A stretch of 64,000 nucleotides of DNA, taken from NCBI RefSeq assembly GCF_001577755.1, contig NZ_CP010776.1:2170001-2234000 (forward strand), in the 5' to 3' direction. A program made the position numbers and the translations under genes. Of this stretch, positions 1-9,247 are shown one piece after another. The notes below the pieces were generated by a model. That model was not told the DNA's origin. It worked only from the letters and a program-made list of their open reading frames with translations, and searched no databases. Every line of letters begins with the position of its first letter. Position 1 is the first letter of the stretch. This DNA is from Rufibacter sp. DG15C (GTDB taxonomy: Bacteria; Bacteroidota; Bacteroidia; Cytophagales; Hymenobacteraceae).

Positions 1-1
1 A

Positions 2-2152
2 AGTGCTGGAACAGAAAGAACTAAATACTATGTGTCTTTAGGATACAGTGATCAAGAAGGTATTGCTGTAGCAAACAGCCTAAACCGTTACTCCTTAAGA
101 GCTAACTTAAATCAGAAGGTTAGCAATAAAATTATTTGGGATGTACAGACTGGCTTGACTCACCAAGAAAACTTAGGTCCGCTCATTGGTACAAACAGTC
201 TGTCTGGTAACACGTTCGCGGTAATCCGTATGTTGCCTAACGTACCTGTGTACAATCCAAATGATCCAACAGGATACAATGTGGACGCTACCACGCGTAG
301 CTCATTGGGCAGAGGGCCTAACACTATTACCATTGCCAATGGTATTCCTAACCAGATGTTTGTATTGGAGAATAATACCCGCGCTGGTAAAACCTATCGT
401 TTTGTTGGTAATACTTCTTTGAGCGCCAACATCATTGATAAACTGACTTTCAAAACCCTGATTGGAGCGGACTTCAGCATTGTGGATGACTTCAGCTTTC
501 AGGATCCACGTCATGGTGACGGTCTTTCTTCTGGTGGTTCACTTACTCAAGCATATAGCCCTTTCTATACTTGGAACTGGCAGAACATTCTATCTTACAA
601 CACTTCTTTCAATGAGGCCCACAATGTGGATGCAACATTGGTAGCAGAATATACTAAGAGTAGATCTTCTTTCTTCCAGGCTTCAGGTACTACCATATCT
701 GATAGATTCTTTAATGAGAACATTCAGACTGGAACGCTTACTACCCAGCAGATTTTTGGTGACTTAGAAGAGAATGGTTTGGCGTCTTATCTGGGACGTG
801 TGAATTACAACTTCAAAAGCAAATACTACCTTGGAGTATCTCTTAGAGCAGATGGATTATCTAAACTATCTCCTGACAACCGTTGGGGTTATTTCCCAGG
901 AGTATCTGCTGCCTATAGAATCTCAGAAGAAGATTTCTTTAAAAATTCTGGCGTTGTAGACATCATAAGTGATCTTAGAATTAGAGGTAGCTACGCAGAA
1001 GTAGGAAATAGTGGAATTGTAAGTGGTAACTACGGTTATTTGGGAAGCTTTGGCTCGGTTCAATATGGTGGTGAAAGTGGTATTGCTTTCAGTAACACAG
1101 GTAATCCTAACCTGAAATGGGAAACACAGAAAATCTCTGATGTTGGATTGGACCTTGGATTCTTCAATGGTCGCTTAAATTTTGAGTTTGCTTACTGGAA
1201 GAAAGACAATGATGACATTGTGTTAGGTGCTCCAACACCTCCATCATTGGGCGTGCCAGGTAACCTTATCTACAGAAACATTGGTAGAATGGTAAATGAC
1301 GGATTGGAATTCTCTGTTAACGGGAATGTAATTGAAACTTCTGCCTTTACCTGGAACTCTAGTGTGAACTTCTCTACTCAAAGAAATGAGGTTAAAGAAC
1401 TAGTAGAGGGTCAAGACATCATTGGTGCCTACAACATAATCAGAGTAGGAGAATCATTTAATTCTATTTATGGTTACATGTATGAAGGCGTAAATATGTC
1501 TAATGGTAACCCAATCTATAAGAAAGCCAATGGTTCTTTGGTTCAGGGCGACATTAACGGAAACGCTTATAAAGTATATGACCCAGCTAACCCAACAGAC
1601 GTGTCTAAGGCTGCTTCTTTAAGCGCTAGTGATAAAGTTGTTCTTGGTGGTGCATTGCCTACTTGGTTTGGCGGCTTTGACAACAACTTTAAGTATGCCG
1701 GCTTTGACATGAATGTGTTCTTCCGTTTCTCTGGCGGGAATAAAATCATGAACCGTACCCGTCAGGACCTGTTAACCATGTTGTTTGAAAACAACGGTAC
1801 TGAGATTTTGGGAAGATGGCAAAGTGTGGACAAGCCTGGAGATGGTCAAACACCTAAGTTGAGACAAGGCAGACAGCTTATCATCAATACTGAGAATGAG
1901 GCATCTTCTAGGTTTGTTGAAAGCGGTGACTTCTTGAAATTGAGTAATGTAAGCTTGGGCTATACTATTCCAAAAACCTTCACTGAGAAATATAAAATTG
2001 AGAGAGTACGCATATTTGCTCAATTGCAAAACGCAGTGACTATTTCTGGTTATAAAGGTTTAGATCCAGAAATGTCTTCTTCTATTGGGGTAGATTATAA
2101 TACCAACCCTCAGCAGAGAGTGTTGTCTTTTGGTGTTAACCTAGGCTTCTAA
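2..2152 (+). CDS. SusC/RagA-family TonB-dependent outer-membrane transporter, 5' truncated by window edge
   Basis: The frame is open from base 2, so the N-terminal part (signal peptide, CarboxypepD-like domain, plug) lies outside the window and about 717 C-terminal residues remain. What is left is a TonB-dependent beta-barrel: alternating aromatic/polar strands, SusC-type stretches such as GYFPGVSAAYRISEE and LRIRGSYAEVGNSG, and the terminal strand VLSFGVNLGF ending in Phe. Family members import oligosaccharides or peptides handed over by a partner SusD lipoprotein. The SusD gene follows after 22 nt, so the two form one unit. The substrate cannot be read from the sequence. Confidence 0.93.
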   Translation, partial: SAGTERTKYYVSLGYSDQEGIAVANSLNRYSLRANLNQKVSNKIIWDVQTGLTHQENLGPLIGTNSLSGNTFAVIRMLPNVPVYNPNDPTGYNVDATTRSSLGRGPNTITIANGIPNQMFVLENNTRAGKTYRFVGNTSLSANIIDKLTFKTLIGADFSIVDDFSFQDPRHGDGLSSGGSLTQAYSPFYTWNWQNILSYNTSFNEAHNVDATLVAEYTKSRSSFFQASGTTISDRFFNENIQTGTLTTQQIFGDLEENGLASYLGRVNYNFKSKYYLGVSLRADGLSKLSPDNRWGYFPGVSAAYRISEEDFFKNSGVVDIISDLRIRGSYAEVGNSGIVSGNYGYLGSFGSVQYGGESGIAFSNTGNPNLKWETQKISDVGLDLGFFNGRLNFEFAYWKKDNDDIVLGAPTPPSLGVPGNLIYRNIGRMVNDGLEFSVNGNVIETSAFTWNSSVNFSTQRNEVKELVEGQDIIGAYNIIRVGESFNSIYGYMYEGVNMSNGNPIYKKANGSLVQGDINGNAYKVYDPANPTDVSKAASLSASDKVVLGGALPTWFGGFDNNFKYAGFDMNVFFRFSGGNKIMNRTRQDLLTMLFENNGTEILGRWQSVDKPGDGQTPKLRQGRQLIINTENEASSRFVESGDFLKLSNVSLGYTIPKTFTEKYKIERVRIFAQLQNAVTISGYKGLDPEMSSSIGVDYNTNPQQRVLSFGVNLGF

Positions 2153-2174
2153 TTTTTAGATTTAAATATTCAAA

Positions 2175-3773
2175 ATGAAAAATCATACCATAAAACGGGC
2201 TATAAAGGTCGCGCTGGTTGCGCCTTTCTTCACATTAGCCTTTACTTTAACCTCTTGTGAGAAAGAGGTAATTGAGTTAGAAGCGCCAGACAGGTATACA
2301 GAGGTAGGTGCTTTTGAATCTCCAGCAAGAATTCAACTTACCATGAACGGTGTCTATGATGCTGCGCAAAGCGGGTTTTATGCTGGTGGTGCTGTAAGGG
2401 GGTACCCATTTGGTGCTGCAAGTGTAGAGCAAGGGGATAACAGAGGGGAAGATATGATGAACATGGAAGCTTTTTACCAAGCTACCTATGAGAACTTATA
2501 TAATGCCACCACTGCTAACAACCAATATATGTGGGAAACTCTTTATTCTCTCATAAACAAGGCGAATGTTGCCATTGAGGGAATACAGGGTGCTTCTACT
2601 GCGGGCATCATCTCTGCACAATTGGCAGATGAGTATATTGCTGAGTGTAAGTTTTTGAGAGCATTAGCCTTGCATGAGTTAGTCACACATTTTGCAAGAC
2701 CCTATAACCATACTGGAGATGCTTCTCACCTAGGAGTTCCAATTAGATTGACTGCTGTAAATACCCCAGCGCGTGTAGATGAGGCCAAAGCGCAAGGCCG
2801 TAATACTGTTAAGGAGGTGTATGATCAGATCCTTACTGATTTAAATGCTGCAGAAACAGCTTTGCCAGCTTCTAGAACTACTTTTCAGATTACAAAAGCT
2901 ACGAAAGGAGCTGCTATTGCCCTTAAAACAAGAATTCTTCTACACAAGGGTGATAACGCAGGTGTGATCACTGAGGCTACCAAAATAGTGAGTGCCACTG
3001 CTCCCTTCACAAGCCCTATAGGTGGTTACAAACTTACTGTTGAACCTACAGGACCATTTGGCGCAGGCAATAAGAATAACACAGAGTCAATTTTCTCTAT
3101 TCTTAACTCAGGTACAGATAATGCAAGTACCAATGGTGCATTGCCTCAGATGTATGGTTCTGCTCCCAATAGAGCGCTTGTGGCTATCAGCCCTGTTATA
3201 TGGAATCAAACGTTTTGGCCTGTTAATGACAAGAGAAGAACCGCTCTTACAGATGTTAGTAGCAACAACTACCGATACACGACCAAGTATAATGGTGATA
3301 AAGTAACTTGGGGAGATAATACACCAGTTATTAGATATGCAGAGGTGTTGTTGAACTATGCAGAAGCATTGGCTCGTACTGGCTCTTCTGATAGGGCTAT
3401 TGAATTATTAAATGCTGTAAGAGGTAGATCAACCACTCAAGTGTACACAGCTGCTGAATTAAGTTCTCCACAGGCACTCATTCAAGCTATAATCAATGAG
3501 CGTAGAATTGAGTTCTTAGCAGAAGGCTTGAGATGGAAGGACATCCATAGACTGGCAGTAGAAGGGATTTATGTATATAAAGGCATCCCTTCTAAGGTGA
3601 CAAAAGGGAATTCAACAGCTGCTGACTATGTTGCTGCTAGCGGAACTGTAAGAGCTGGAGCCTTTGCTGTGCCTGCTGTGCCTTATGATGATTTTAGATT
3701 CATTTGGCCAATCCCTGCTTCTGAAACTTCTTCTAATCCAGTTTTAGCTAAGCAACAGAACCCTAACTACTAA
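2175..3773 (+). CDS. SusD/RagB-family surface nutrient-binding lipoprotein
   Basis: The 532-residue protein starts with a lipoprotein signal ending LTSC (Cys28), followed by acidic residues that favour export to the cell surface in Bacteroidota. SusD hallmarks are present: an N-terminal helical TPR-like scaffold (FLRALALHELVTHFARPYNHTG) and a C-terminal block with RYAEVLLNYAEALAR, INERRIEFLAEGLRWKDIHRL and the closing NPVLAKQQNPNY. It would act as a lid on the SusC barrel encoded immediately upstream and capture the ligand. The ligand is unknown. Nearby amidase and peptidase genes make peptides as plausible as glycans. Confidence 0.95.
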   Translation: MKNHTIKRAIKVALVAPFFTLAFTLTSCEKEVIELEAPDRYTEVGAFESPARIQLTMNGVYDAAQSGFYAGGAVRGYPFGAASVEQGDNRGEDMMNMEAFYQATYENLYNATTANNQYMWETLYSLINKANVAIEGIQGASTAGIISAQLADEYIAECKFLRALALHELVTHFARPYNHTGDASHLGVPIRLTAVNTPARVDEAKAQGRNTVKEVYDQILTDLNAAETALPASRTTFQITKATKGAAIALKTRILLHKGDNAGVITEATKIVSATAPFTSPIGGYKLTVEPTGPFGAGNKNNTESIFSILNSGTDNASTNGALPQMYGSAPNRALVAISPVIWNQTFWPVNDKRRTALTDVSSNNYRYTTKYNGDKVTWGDNTPVIRYAEVLLNYAEALARTGSSDRAIELLNAVRGRSTTQVYTAAELSSPQALIQAIINERRIEFLAEGLRWKDIHRLAVEGIYVYKGIPSKVTKGNSTAADYVAASGTVRAGAFAVPAVPYDDFRFIWPIPASETSSNPVLAKQQNPNY

Positions 3774-3794
3774 CTTGCTGTAAATGTATTATTG

Positions 3795-3837
3795 TTCAGA
3801 CATTAAGCAGTAATTTTTTTAGTGCTTAATGTCTGAA
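3795..3837. terminator. Stem-loop after the susD stop
   Basis: A perfect 15-bp inverted repeat (3795-3809 with 3823-3837) encloses a 13-nt loop that contains seven T. It starts 21 nt after the susD stop codon. It is AT-rich and lacks a strong U-tract, so it may be a 3'-end stabilising hairpin rather than a classical terminator. Confidence 0.5.
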
Positions 3838-3850
3838 TACTTATTGACTT

Positions 3851-3908
3851 AATTTTAAGTAAAAAGCCCTTGGCCTAAATTTAGGCCAAGGGCTTTTTAC
3901 TTAAAATT
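3851..3908. terminator. Perfect 58-bp palindrome, probable bidirectional terminator
   Basis: Bases 3851-3879 and 3880-3908 are exact reverse complements with no spacer. The GC-rich centre (AAGCCCTTGGCC and complement) is flanked by A-rich and T-rich outer arms, so transcripts from either direction give a hairpin followed by a U-run. It separates the first SusC/SusD pair from the promoter of the second. Confidence 0.75.
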
Positions 3909-4011
3909 GTTAGCTACTTAACTACATTGATATTTTTCTAATTCTAAATTGCCTTAAACGGATAATGTAAAAAATAGGTTGATGATTTTGCTAAATATTT
4001 CATGTTAAGGA

Positions 4012-4042
4012 TTTGTTAAAGTTGAGTTGGTGGTTATATTTG
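4012..4042 (+). promoter_or_regulatory. Bacteroidota-type promoter for the second susC
   Basis: TTTG at 4012-4015 (-33 element) and TATATTTG at 4035-4042 (-7 element, consensus TAnnTTTG) are separated by 19 nt, the expected spacing for the Bacteroidota primary sigma factor. The predicted start lies about 35 nt before the ATG at 4084. Confidence 0.7.
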
Positions 4043-4083
4043 GTTAACAAAGAATAATCTCTACAAACAAACCAAAAAACCAC

Positions 4084-7074
4084 ATGAAGAAAGCTTTACT
4101 TTTCAGCTTCGTTTTTGTGTTAGCGCTTGTCACCCAAGCGTGGGCTCAAAATCGGACTGTGACAGGACGAGTGACTGATGCACAAACAGGAGAGGGAATG
4201 CCTGGTGTAACAGTTCAGCTCAAAGGAACCACAACCGCATCTCCGACAGATGTAAATGGTGGTTATGAAATTAGTGTACCATCTAACGGTGGTACCTTGG
4301 TGTTTACGTTTATTGGTTATGCAAAGCAAGAAATTGCCGTAAGTACCCAGTCATCTGTAAATGTGAAATTAGGGTCTGACGCTGCGCAAATGTCAGAAAT
4401 TGTAATTACTGGTTATGGTGTGCAGCCTAAGATTGAGACAACAGGTTCAACCGCTCGTGTAAGTGGAGCAACCATTGAGAATTTGCCGGTACAAAGCTTT
4501 GACAGGGCTTTGCAGGGGCGTGCTGCTGGTGTTCAAGTAACTGCTACAAGTGGTCAGCCAGGCGGAGCGCTTAACGTGCGTGTTCGTGGTCAAGGCTCTA
4601 TTAATGCTGGAAATGATCCATTGTATATTATCGATGGGGTTCAAGTAGCCAATGGAGGTACTTCTGGTGCATCTTCATCAAATGCTTTATCTTCTATTAA
4701 CCCAAATGACATTGAGTCAATTGAGGTATTAAAAGATGCGGCAGCAGCTTCTATTTATGGTGCGCAAGCAGCTAATGGCGTTGTTTTGATTACAACCAAA
4801 CGTGGTAAGTCAGGCAAAACCAAGGTTACTTTCTCTGCGCAAGAGGGTACTGTAGACCGTATTAAGAAATTAGAGACTTTATCTGCAGCAGATTATTCAG
4901 ACCTGCGTTATGAGGCATTCTTTAATAGATATGGTGGTACTGTTCCAACAAACCCGGCACAGCCAACCCGGTCATATGTTTATAGCTTGTATGGAGATCC
5001 AGCTACTGTAGAAACTACAGATTGGCAAGATTTAGTTTATCAGACAGGTAGACTAAGAACGTATGACCTTTCTGCTTCTGGTGGTGATGAGAAAACGAGG
5101 TTTTTGTTCTCTGGTTCTTATAACAAGCAAGAAGGACAAATTAAGAAATCTGACTTTGAAAGAGGAACTGCAAGACTAAATATTGACCATAAGGCAACAG
5201 ATAAGCTTTCTTTCTTAGCCAATATCAGCTTATCTACTATTACTCAAAATGGAAACATTGCTGACGGCGCGTTTATCAACAGCCCTCAGTTTTCTGCACC
5301 ATTGATTCTTCCTTATCAAAAAGTGTATAAAGAAGATGGTACTTACAATGCTCCACTAGTAGGTGCATTCTCTTATAACCTAGTACAACTATTGGATTAT
5401 CAATACAGAAAGGCTGTCACTAACCAGACTGTAAGTAGCTTTGCTGCTGTTTACAAGGTAAATCCTTCTTTATACTGGAAGTCATTTGTAGGTGTTGATT
5501 TCGCTGATAACCAAGATGATTTCTATTCAGATCCTAGAGTTCCTCAGTTTGCAACTACAGGTGGTTCTGCAACTAACACCAACCGCAGAACTTTGAACTG
5601 GAATACTAGCCATACCATGTCTTACAACAAATCGATTGCTGAAATCCATAATATTTCAGGATTAGTTGGAGCTGAGTATCGTCAAGAAGTAAGAGAAACA
5701 CAACAAGCTACAGGACAGAACTTCCCTAACGGGCTTTTCCGTACGCTGGCCTCTGCCTCTACTCCAATCACCACAACAGGTACTTATACTACTTATAGGA
5801 CCGCTGGTATTTTTGCCAATGCTAAGTATGATTTGAGCAATAAATACTTTGCAAGTGCCACAGTGCGTTATGATGGTTCTTCTAAATTCGGTAAAAACAA
5901 TCGTTATGGCTTGTTCTATTCAGGTTCAGTAGCATGGGCAATGAATGAAGAAAGCTTCTTGTCTGATGTTGCCGTTTTAGATAACCTTAAACTTAGATTA
6001 AGCTACGGTGTAACTGGTAACTCTCAGATTGATAACTTTGCCTCTAGAGCCTTATTTGGCGGTGGTGGACAATACAATGGAAACCCAGGTATCCGTCCTT
6101 CACAATTAGGTAATGATGATCTTACGTGGGAAGAAGCTAAAACAATCAACTTCGGTTTAGATTATGGTTTCTTTGGCAACCGTGTAACTGGATCTGTTGA
6201 CGTATTTAGACGTAATAACGAGCGCCTGTTACTTGCAAAACAACTTCCTACAGATAGTGGATTTGGTTCCATCTTCCAAAACGTTGGTGTTGTAAGAAAT
6301 GAGGGTCTTGAAATTGAGGTGGGAACAGTTAATGTTGATGCAGGTGGATTCAAATGGTCTACCAATTTCAACATCACATTCCAACGCAATAAGATTGTTG
6401 AGTTACAAGATGGCTTGAAAAATATTGGTACAGGTCTCCGCGTAGGCGAGCCAATTGACATCTTGTGGTACCCAGAGTTTGCTGGTGTAAACCCTGCAGA
6501 TGGACGTCCAATGTACTATGATACCCTTGGTAACATTACATACAATGTAAGAGCTAGAGACTCTAAGGTAATTGGACAATACCTTCCTAAATCTTTTGGT
6601 GGGTTAACCAACTCTTTCAGCTTTAAAGGTTTGACACTAGATGTATTCTTCCAAGGTTCATTTGGAAGCAAAACGCTGAACAATAACGCCTATTTTATGT
6701 CTAACTCTGCCTCTACTGGTTACAACCAAACAAGAGATCAGCTAGACAGATGGATTAAGCCTGGTCAAATCACTGATGTGCCAAGACCATATGAAGGTGG
6801 AGCTGAGCCTGGAACAACTGGTGTGTTTGCATTCTCAAGCAAGCAAGTTGAAGACAACTCTTATATCCGTTTAAAGCAGGTTTCTTTAAGCTACAACCTG
6901 CCAGAGACATTAATATCTAGAGTTGGTCTTTCTAATGCACGGGTATTTGTACAAGGACTTAACCTGTTGACTTTCACTGGTTATTCTGGATTGGATCCAG
7001 AGCTTTTATATAATGAAATAGGAACATACCCTCAAGCCAAACAGCTTTCAGGTGGAGTTTCAGTTAGCTTCTAA
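4084..7074 (+). CDS. SusC/RagA-family TonB-dependent outer-membrane transporter
   Basis: A complete 996-residue SusC protein. A signal peptide (about residues 1-21, ending AWA) is followed by a CarboxypepD_reg-like domain opening with VTGRVTDAQTGEGMPGVTV. The plug domain contains VRVRGQGSINAGNDPLYIID and then IESIEVLKDAAAASIYGAQA. The remaining three quarters form the barrel, closing with GGVSVSF. No STN domain is visible, so a direct anti-sigma link is not indicated. The AT-rich codon choice matches the neighbouring genes 1-9 kb and differs from the more GC-rich genes beyond 9.3 kb. The partner susD follows after 18 nt. Confidence 0.97.
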   Translation: MKKALLFSFVFVLALVTQAWAQNRTVTGRVTDAQTGEGMPGVTVQLKGTTTASPTDVNGGYEISVPSNGGTLVFTFIGYAKQEIAVSTQSSVNVKLGSDAAQMSEIVITGYGVQPKIETTGSTARVSGATIENLPVQSFDRALQGRAAGVQVTATSGQPGGALNVRVRGQGSINAGNDPLYIIDGVQVANGGTSGASSSNALSSINPNDIESIEVLKDAAAASIYGAQAANGVVLITTKRGKSGKTKVTFSAQEGTVDRIKKLETLSAADYSDLRYEAFFNRYGGTVPTNPAQPTRSYVYSLYGDPATVETTDWQDLVYQTGRLRTYDLSASGGDEKTRFLFSGSYNKQEGQIKKSDFERGTARLNIDHKATDKLSFLANISLSTITQNGNIADGAFINSPQFSAPLILPYQKVYKEDGTYNAPLVGAFSYNLVQLLDYQYRKAVTNQTVSSFAAVYKVNPSLYWKSFVGVDFADNQDDFYSDPRVPQFATTGGSATNTNRRTLNWNTSHTMSYNKSIAEIHNISGLVGAEYRQEVRETQQATGQNFPNGLFRTLASASTPITTTGTYTTYRTAGIFANAKYDLSNKYFASATVRYDGSSKFGKNNRYGLFYSGSVAWAMNEESFLSDVAVLDNLKLRLSYGVTGNSQIDNFASRALFGGGGQYNGNPGIRPSQLGNDDLTWEEAKTINFGLDYGFFGNRVTGSVDVFRRNNERLLLAKQLPTDSGFGSIFQNVGVVRNEGLEIEVGTVNVDAGGFKWSTNFNITFQRNKIVELQDGLKNIGTGLRVGEPIDILWYPEFAGVNPADGRPMYYDTLGNITYNVRARDSKVIGQYLPKSFGGLTNSFSFKGLTLDVFFQGSFGSKTLNNNAYFMSNSASTGYNQTRDQLDRWIKPGQITDVPRPYEGGAEPGTTGVFAFSSKQVEDNSYIRLKQVSLSYNLPETLISRVGLSNARVFVQGLNLLTFTGYSGLDPELLYNEIGTYPQAKQLSGGVSVSF

Positions 7075-7092
7075 TTTTTATATTTAAAGATA

Positions 7093-8568
7093 ATGTTACA
7101 GAAACGCATAATGTTAGCGTTACTAGGAGGAGCTATGCTTTCCTTTAGCGCGTGCGACGACCTTTTAGATACTGAGCCACGTCAATCAGTTAGTTCTGAA
7201 GTGGCCTTGACAGATATAACCGGAGTTAGAGCAGTTTTAAATTCTGTATATGACCGGTTACAGGTTAATACATATTATGGTGCCCAGATGATGTTGGCGC
7301 CAGATGTAATGGCTGATAACCTTAGACAGACTACTCCTAACTCAAACCGTTATACCTTCTTTCAAAACAATACCCAAGGGTTAGCAATATGGGGAACAGC
7401 CTATGCTGCAATCAATGAAGTAAATTTTGTGATCAAAGGTATTGAGACAGCTACCACTACTGAAGCTGAGAAAAGTCAAATAAGAGGTGAGGCACATTTT
7501 TTAAGAGCCCTGCTCTACTTTGATTTAGCTAGAATATATGGTTATGAGCCTGGCAAAGAAGTTAGCGGATGGAATCTTTCAGCTGTTTTGAGACTTACTC
7601 CAACGGCATCTTTAGCAGATGCTGATATGCGTGAAAGAAGCACTAACGTTGCCGTTTATACTCAAATAGAATCTGATTTAGGAGTTGCTATTAAAAATCT
7701 TGTAGCTCCATCTACTTCAGCTGCCCATTTTAGAGGAAACAAGGCTGCAGCAGAGGCTTTAATGTCAAGAGTTTCCCTGTACCAAGGGAAATGGCAACAA
7801 GCTCTTGATAACGCTAAGGCGGCTTTGGCTACTAAAGGGTTCACAACGGCTGCAGGAGGAGGGGTAACGGCTACCTCTGTTGGAACTAGCGGTTTGACTT
7901 CTAAGGCTAACTATGTGAATGCCTTTAAAACGCAACCAAATCCAGAGTCTTTGTTCGAATTACGTTATATCCAAGCCACTGAGTCTTTAGGATCTAATGA
8001 GTCATTGCACTCATTAACATCTACATTTACCACAGGCGCATGGGGTGATATAGTTCCAACGGCTGAGTTGTATAACCTATATGAGGCTGGTGATGTGCGT
8101 AAAAACATGTACTATTCACCAGCAACACCACCAGCTGGTGTGCCATCAACGCCAAAAGAAACAGGCTTAGTTTACTCACAGAAGTATTCTGCAACTGGTG
8201 GAGCGTTTACAGACAACATCCCATTGTTTAGAACCTCTGAGCTATATTTAATAAAAGCTGAAGCTGAAGCCGAACTTAATAATTTGACAGATGCATTACT
8301 TGATTTGAATGCTTTAAGACTACGATCAGGTGCTTCTGTTATTGTTGAGACTGACAAAGGAACCATCATTGACAAAATCCTAGTTGAAAGAAGACTTGAA
8401 TTAGCTTTTGAAGGTCACAGATTCTTTGACTTGAAGAGAAGAGGTTTGCCAATTGATAAGCAAGATCCGACGCCTAGTTTGGATTACTCTAACTTCAGAG
8501 TTTTGTCTGCAATTCCTGCAGACCAAGTGACTCTAAATCCTAAAATCAAACAGAATCCAGGTTATTAA
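7093..8568 (+). CDS. SusD/RagB-family surface nutrient-binding lipoprotein
   Basis: A 491-residue lipoprotein with signal MLSFSAC (Cys21) and acidic DD after it. Family features include FLRALLYFDLARIYGY in the N-terminal helical region, FRTSELYLIKAEAEAELNN and VERRLELAFEGHRFFDLKRRG near the end, and the terminal NPKIKQNPGY. It pairs with the SusC encoded just upstream. It is clearly a different paralogue from the SusD at 2175-3773, so the two transport units probably handle different ligands. Confidence 0.95.
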   Translation: MLQKRIMLALLGGAMLSFSACDDLLDTEPRQSVSSEVALTDITGVRAVLNSVYDRLQVNTYYGAQMMLAPDVMADNLRQTTPNSNRYTFFQNNTQGLAIWGTAYAAINEVNFVIKGIETATTTEAEKSQIRGEAHFLRALLYFDLARIYGYEPGKEVSGWNLSAVLRLTPTASLADADMRERSTNVAVYTQIESDLGVAIKNLVAPSTSAAHFRGNKAAAEALMSRVSLYQGKWQQALDNAKAALATKGFTTAAGGGVTATSVGTSGLTSKANYVNAFKTQPNPESLFELRYIQATESLGSNESLHSLTSTFTTGAWGDIVPTAELYNLYEAGDVRKNMYYSPATPPAGVPSTPKETGLVYSQKYSATGGAFTDNIPLFRTSELYLIKAEAEAELNNLTDALLDLNALRLRSGASVIVETDKGTIIDKILVERRLELAFEGHRFFDLKRRGLPIDKQDPTPSLDYSNFRVLSAIPADQVTLNPKIKQNPGY

Positions 8569-8579
8569 TTCCCAGTGAA

Positions 8580-9143
8580 ATGAAGATATTAAATAAATAC
8601 ATACTTGGTTGTCTTGTCCTTCTTTCATTTGGACTGACCTCTTGCTTTGAAGAGGAAGATAAATCATATAGTGGTCCAACAGTTGTTGAATTTAAAAATC
8701 ATACTTTGGGTATGACAACAGCTGCTTTGCGTTCAAAAGGCGTTGTTCAATTAACAGGTCTAACACAGACAGATACGTCTAGAGTTATAACTGCTAAACA
8801 GTATAGCACTGGTACACCACCTGTTGTTACTTCAGCCCGTACCGTAGACACTGTATTAGTTCAATTAGTGGGTCCTCAAAGACCAACAGCAACTGAAGTT
8901 AGTTTTGAGGTTTTGCCAACTAGCACAGCTGTAGAGGGAACAGACTATACTTTTGACGCCATGAGTGCAAACAAGAAAATAGTTATCGCTCCTAATACAT
9001 CACACGGGCTCATCTTAATTAAGCCTATTAGTATTCCTGGCACGGCCACTAAGAGGATTATATTAAGATTAAAAGGAAGTGGTGATGTGGCCGTTTCTCC
9101 TAATTATGATACGTTCTACTTATCCATCTATCAACCTCAATAA
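8580..9143 (+). CDS. Small surface lipoprotein of the SusC/SusD operon (DUF4843/Calx-beta-like)
   Basis: The 187-residue protein has a lipobox GLTSC (Cys22) followed by EEED, an export-to-surface pattern. It starts 12 nt after the susD stop, so it is co-transcribed. The body is predicted all-beta, and the segment TAVEGTDYTF resembles the acidic turn of Calx-beta-like or DUF4843 domains that often follow SusD genes as accessory ligand binders (SusE/F position). No enzymatic motif is visible. The domain assignment rests on the motif and gene order only. Confidence 0.8.
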   Translation: MKILNKYILGCLVLLSFGLTSCFEEEDKSYSGPTVVEFKNHTLGMTTAALRSKGVVQLTGLTQTDTSRVITAKQYSTGTPPVVTSARTVDTVLVQLVGPQRPTATEVSFEVLPTSTAVEGTDYTFDAMSANKKIVIAPNTSHGLILIKPISIPGTATKRIILRLKGSGDVAVSPNYDTFYLSIYQPQ

Positions 9144-9156
9144 TTAATTGATATAT

Positions 9157-9195
9157 AAAAAAAGCGGGTACCCATAGTGGGTACCCGCTTTTTTT
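9157..9195. terminator. Intrinsic terminator after the Sus operon
   Basis: A perfect 17-bp stem (9157-9173 with 9179-9195), a 5-nt loop, seven A on the left and seven T on the right. This is a strong bidirectional terminator closing the 4084-9143 operon. Confidence 0.9.
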
Positions 9196-9247
9196 ATGTG
9201 GAATACCTATATCTTTAAGAGTAGGACTGTAATCCCTTGTTCACGAC

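Noticed and set aside
32-120. A frameshift or deletion in the first SusC gene
   Set aside because: The frame is open from base 2, so the missing N-terminus is explained by the window edge.
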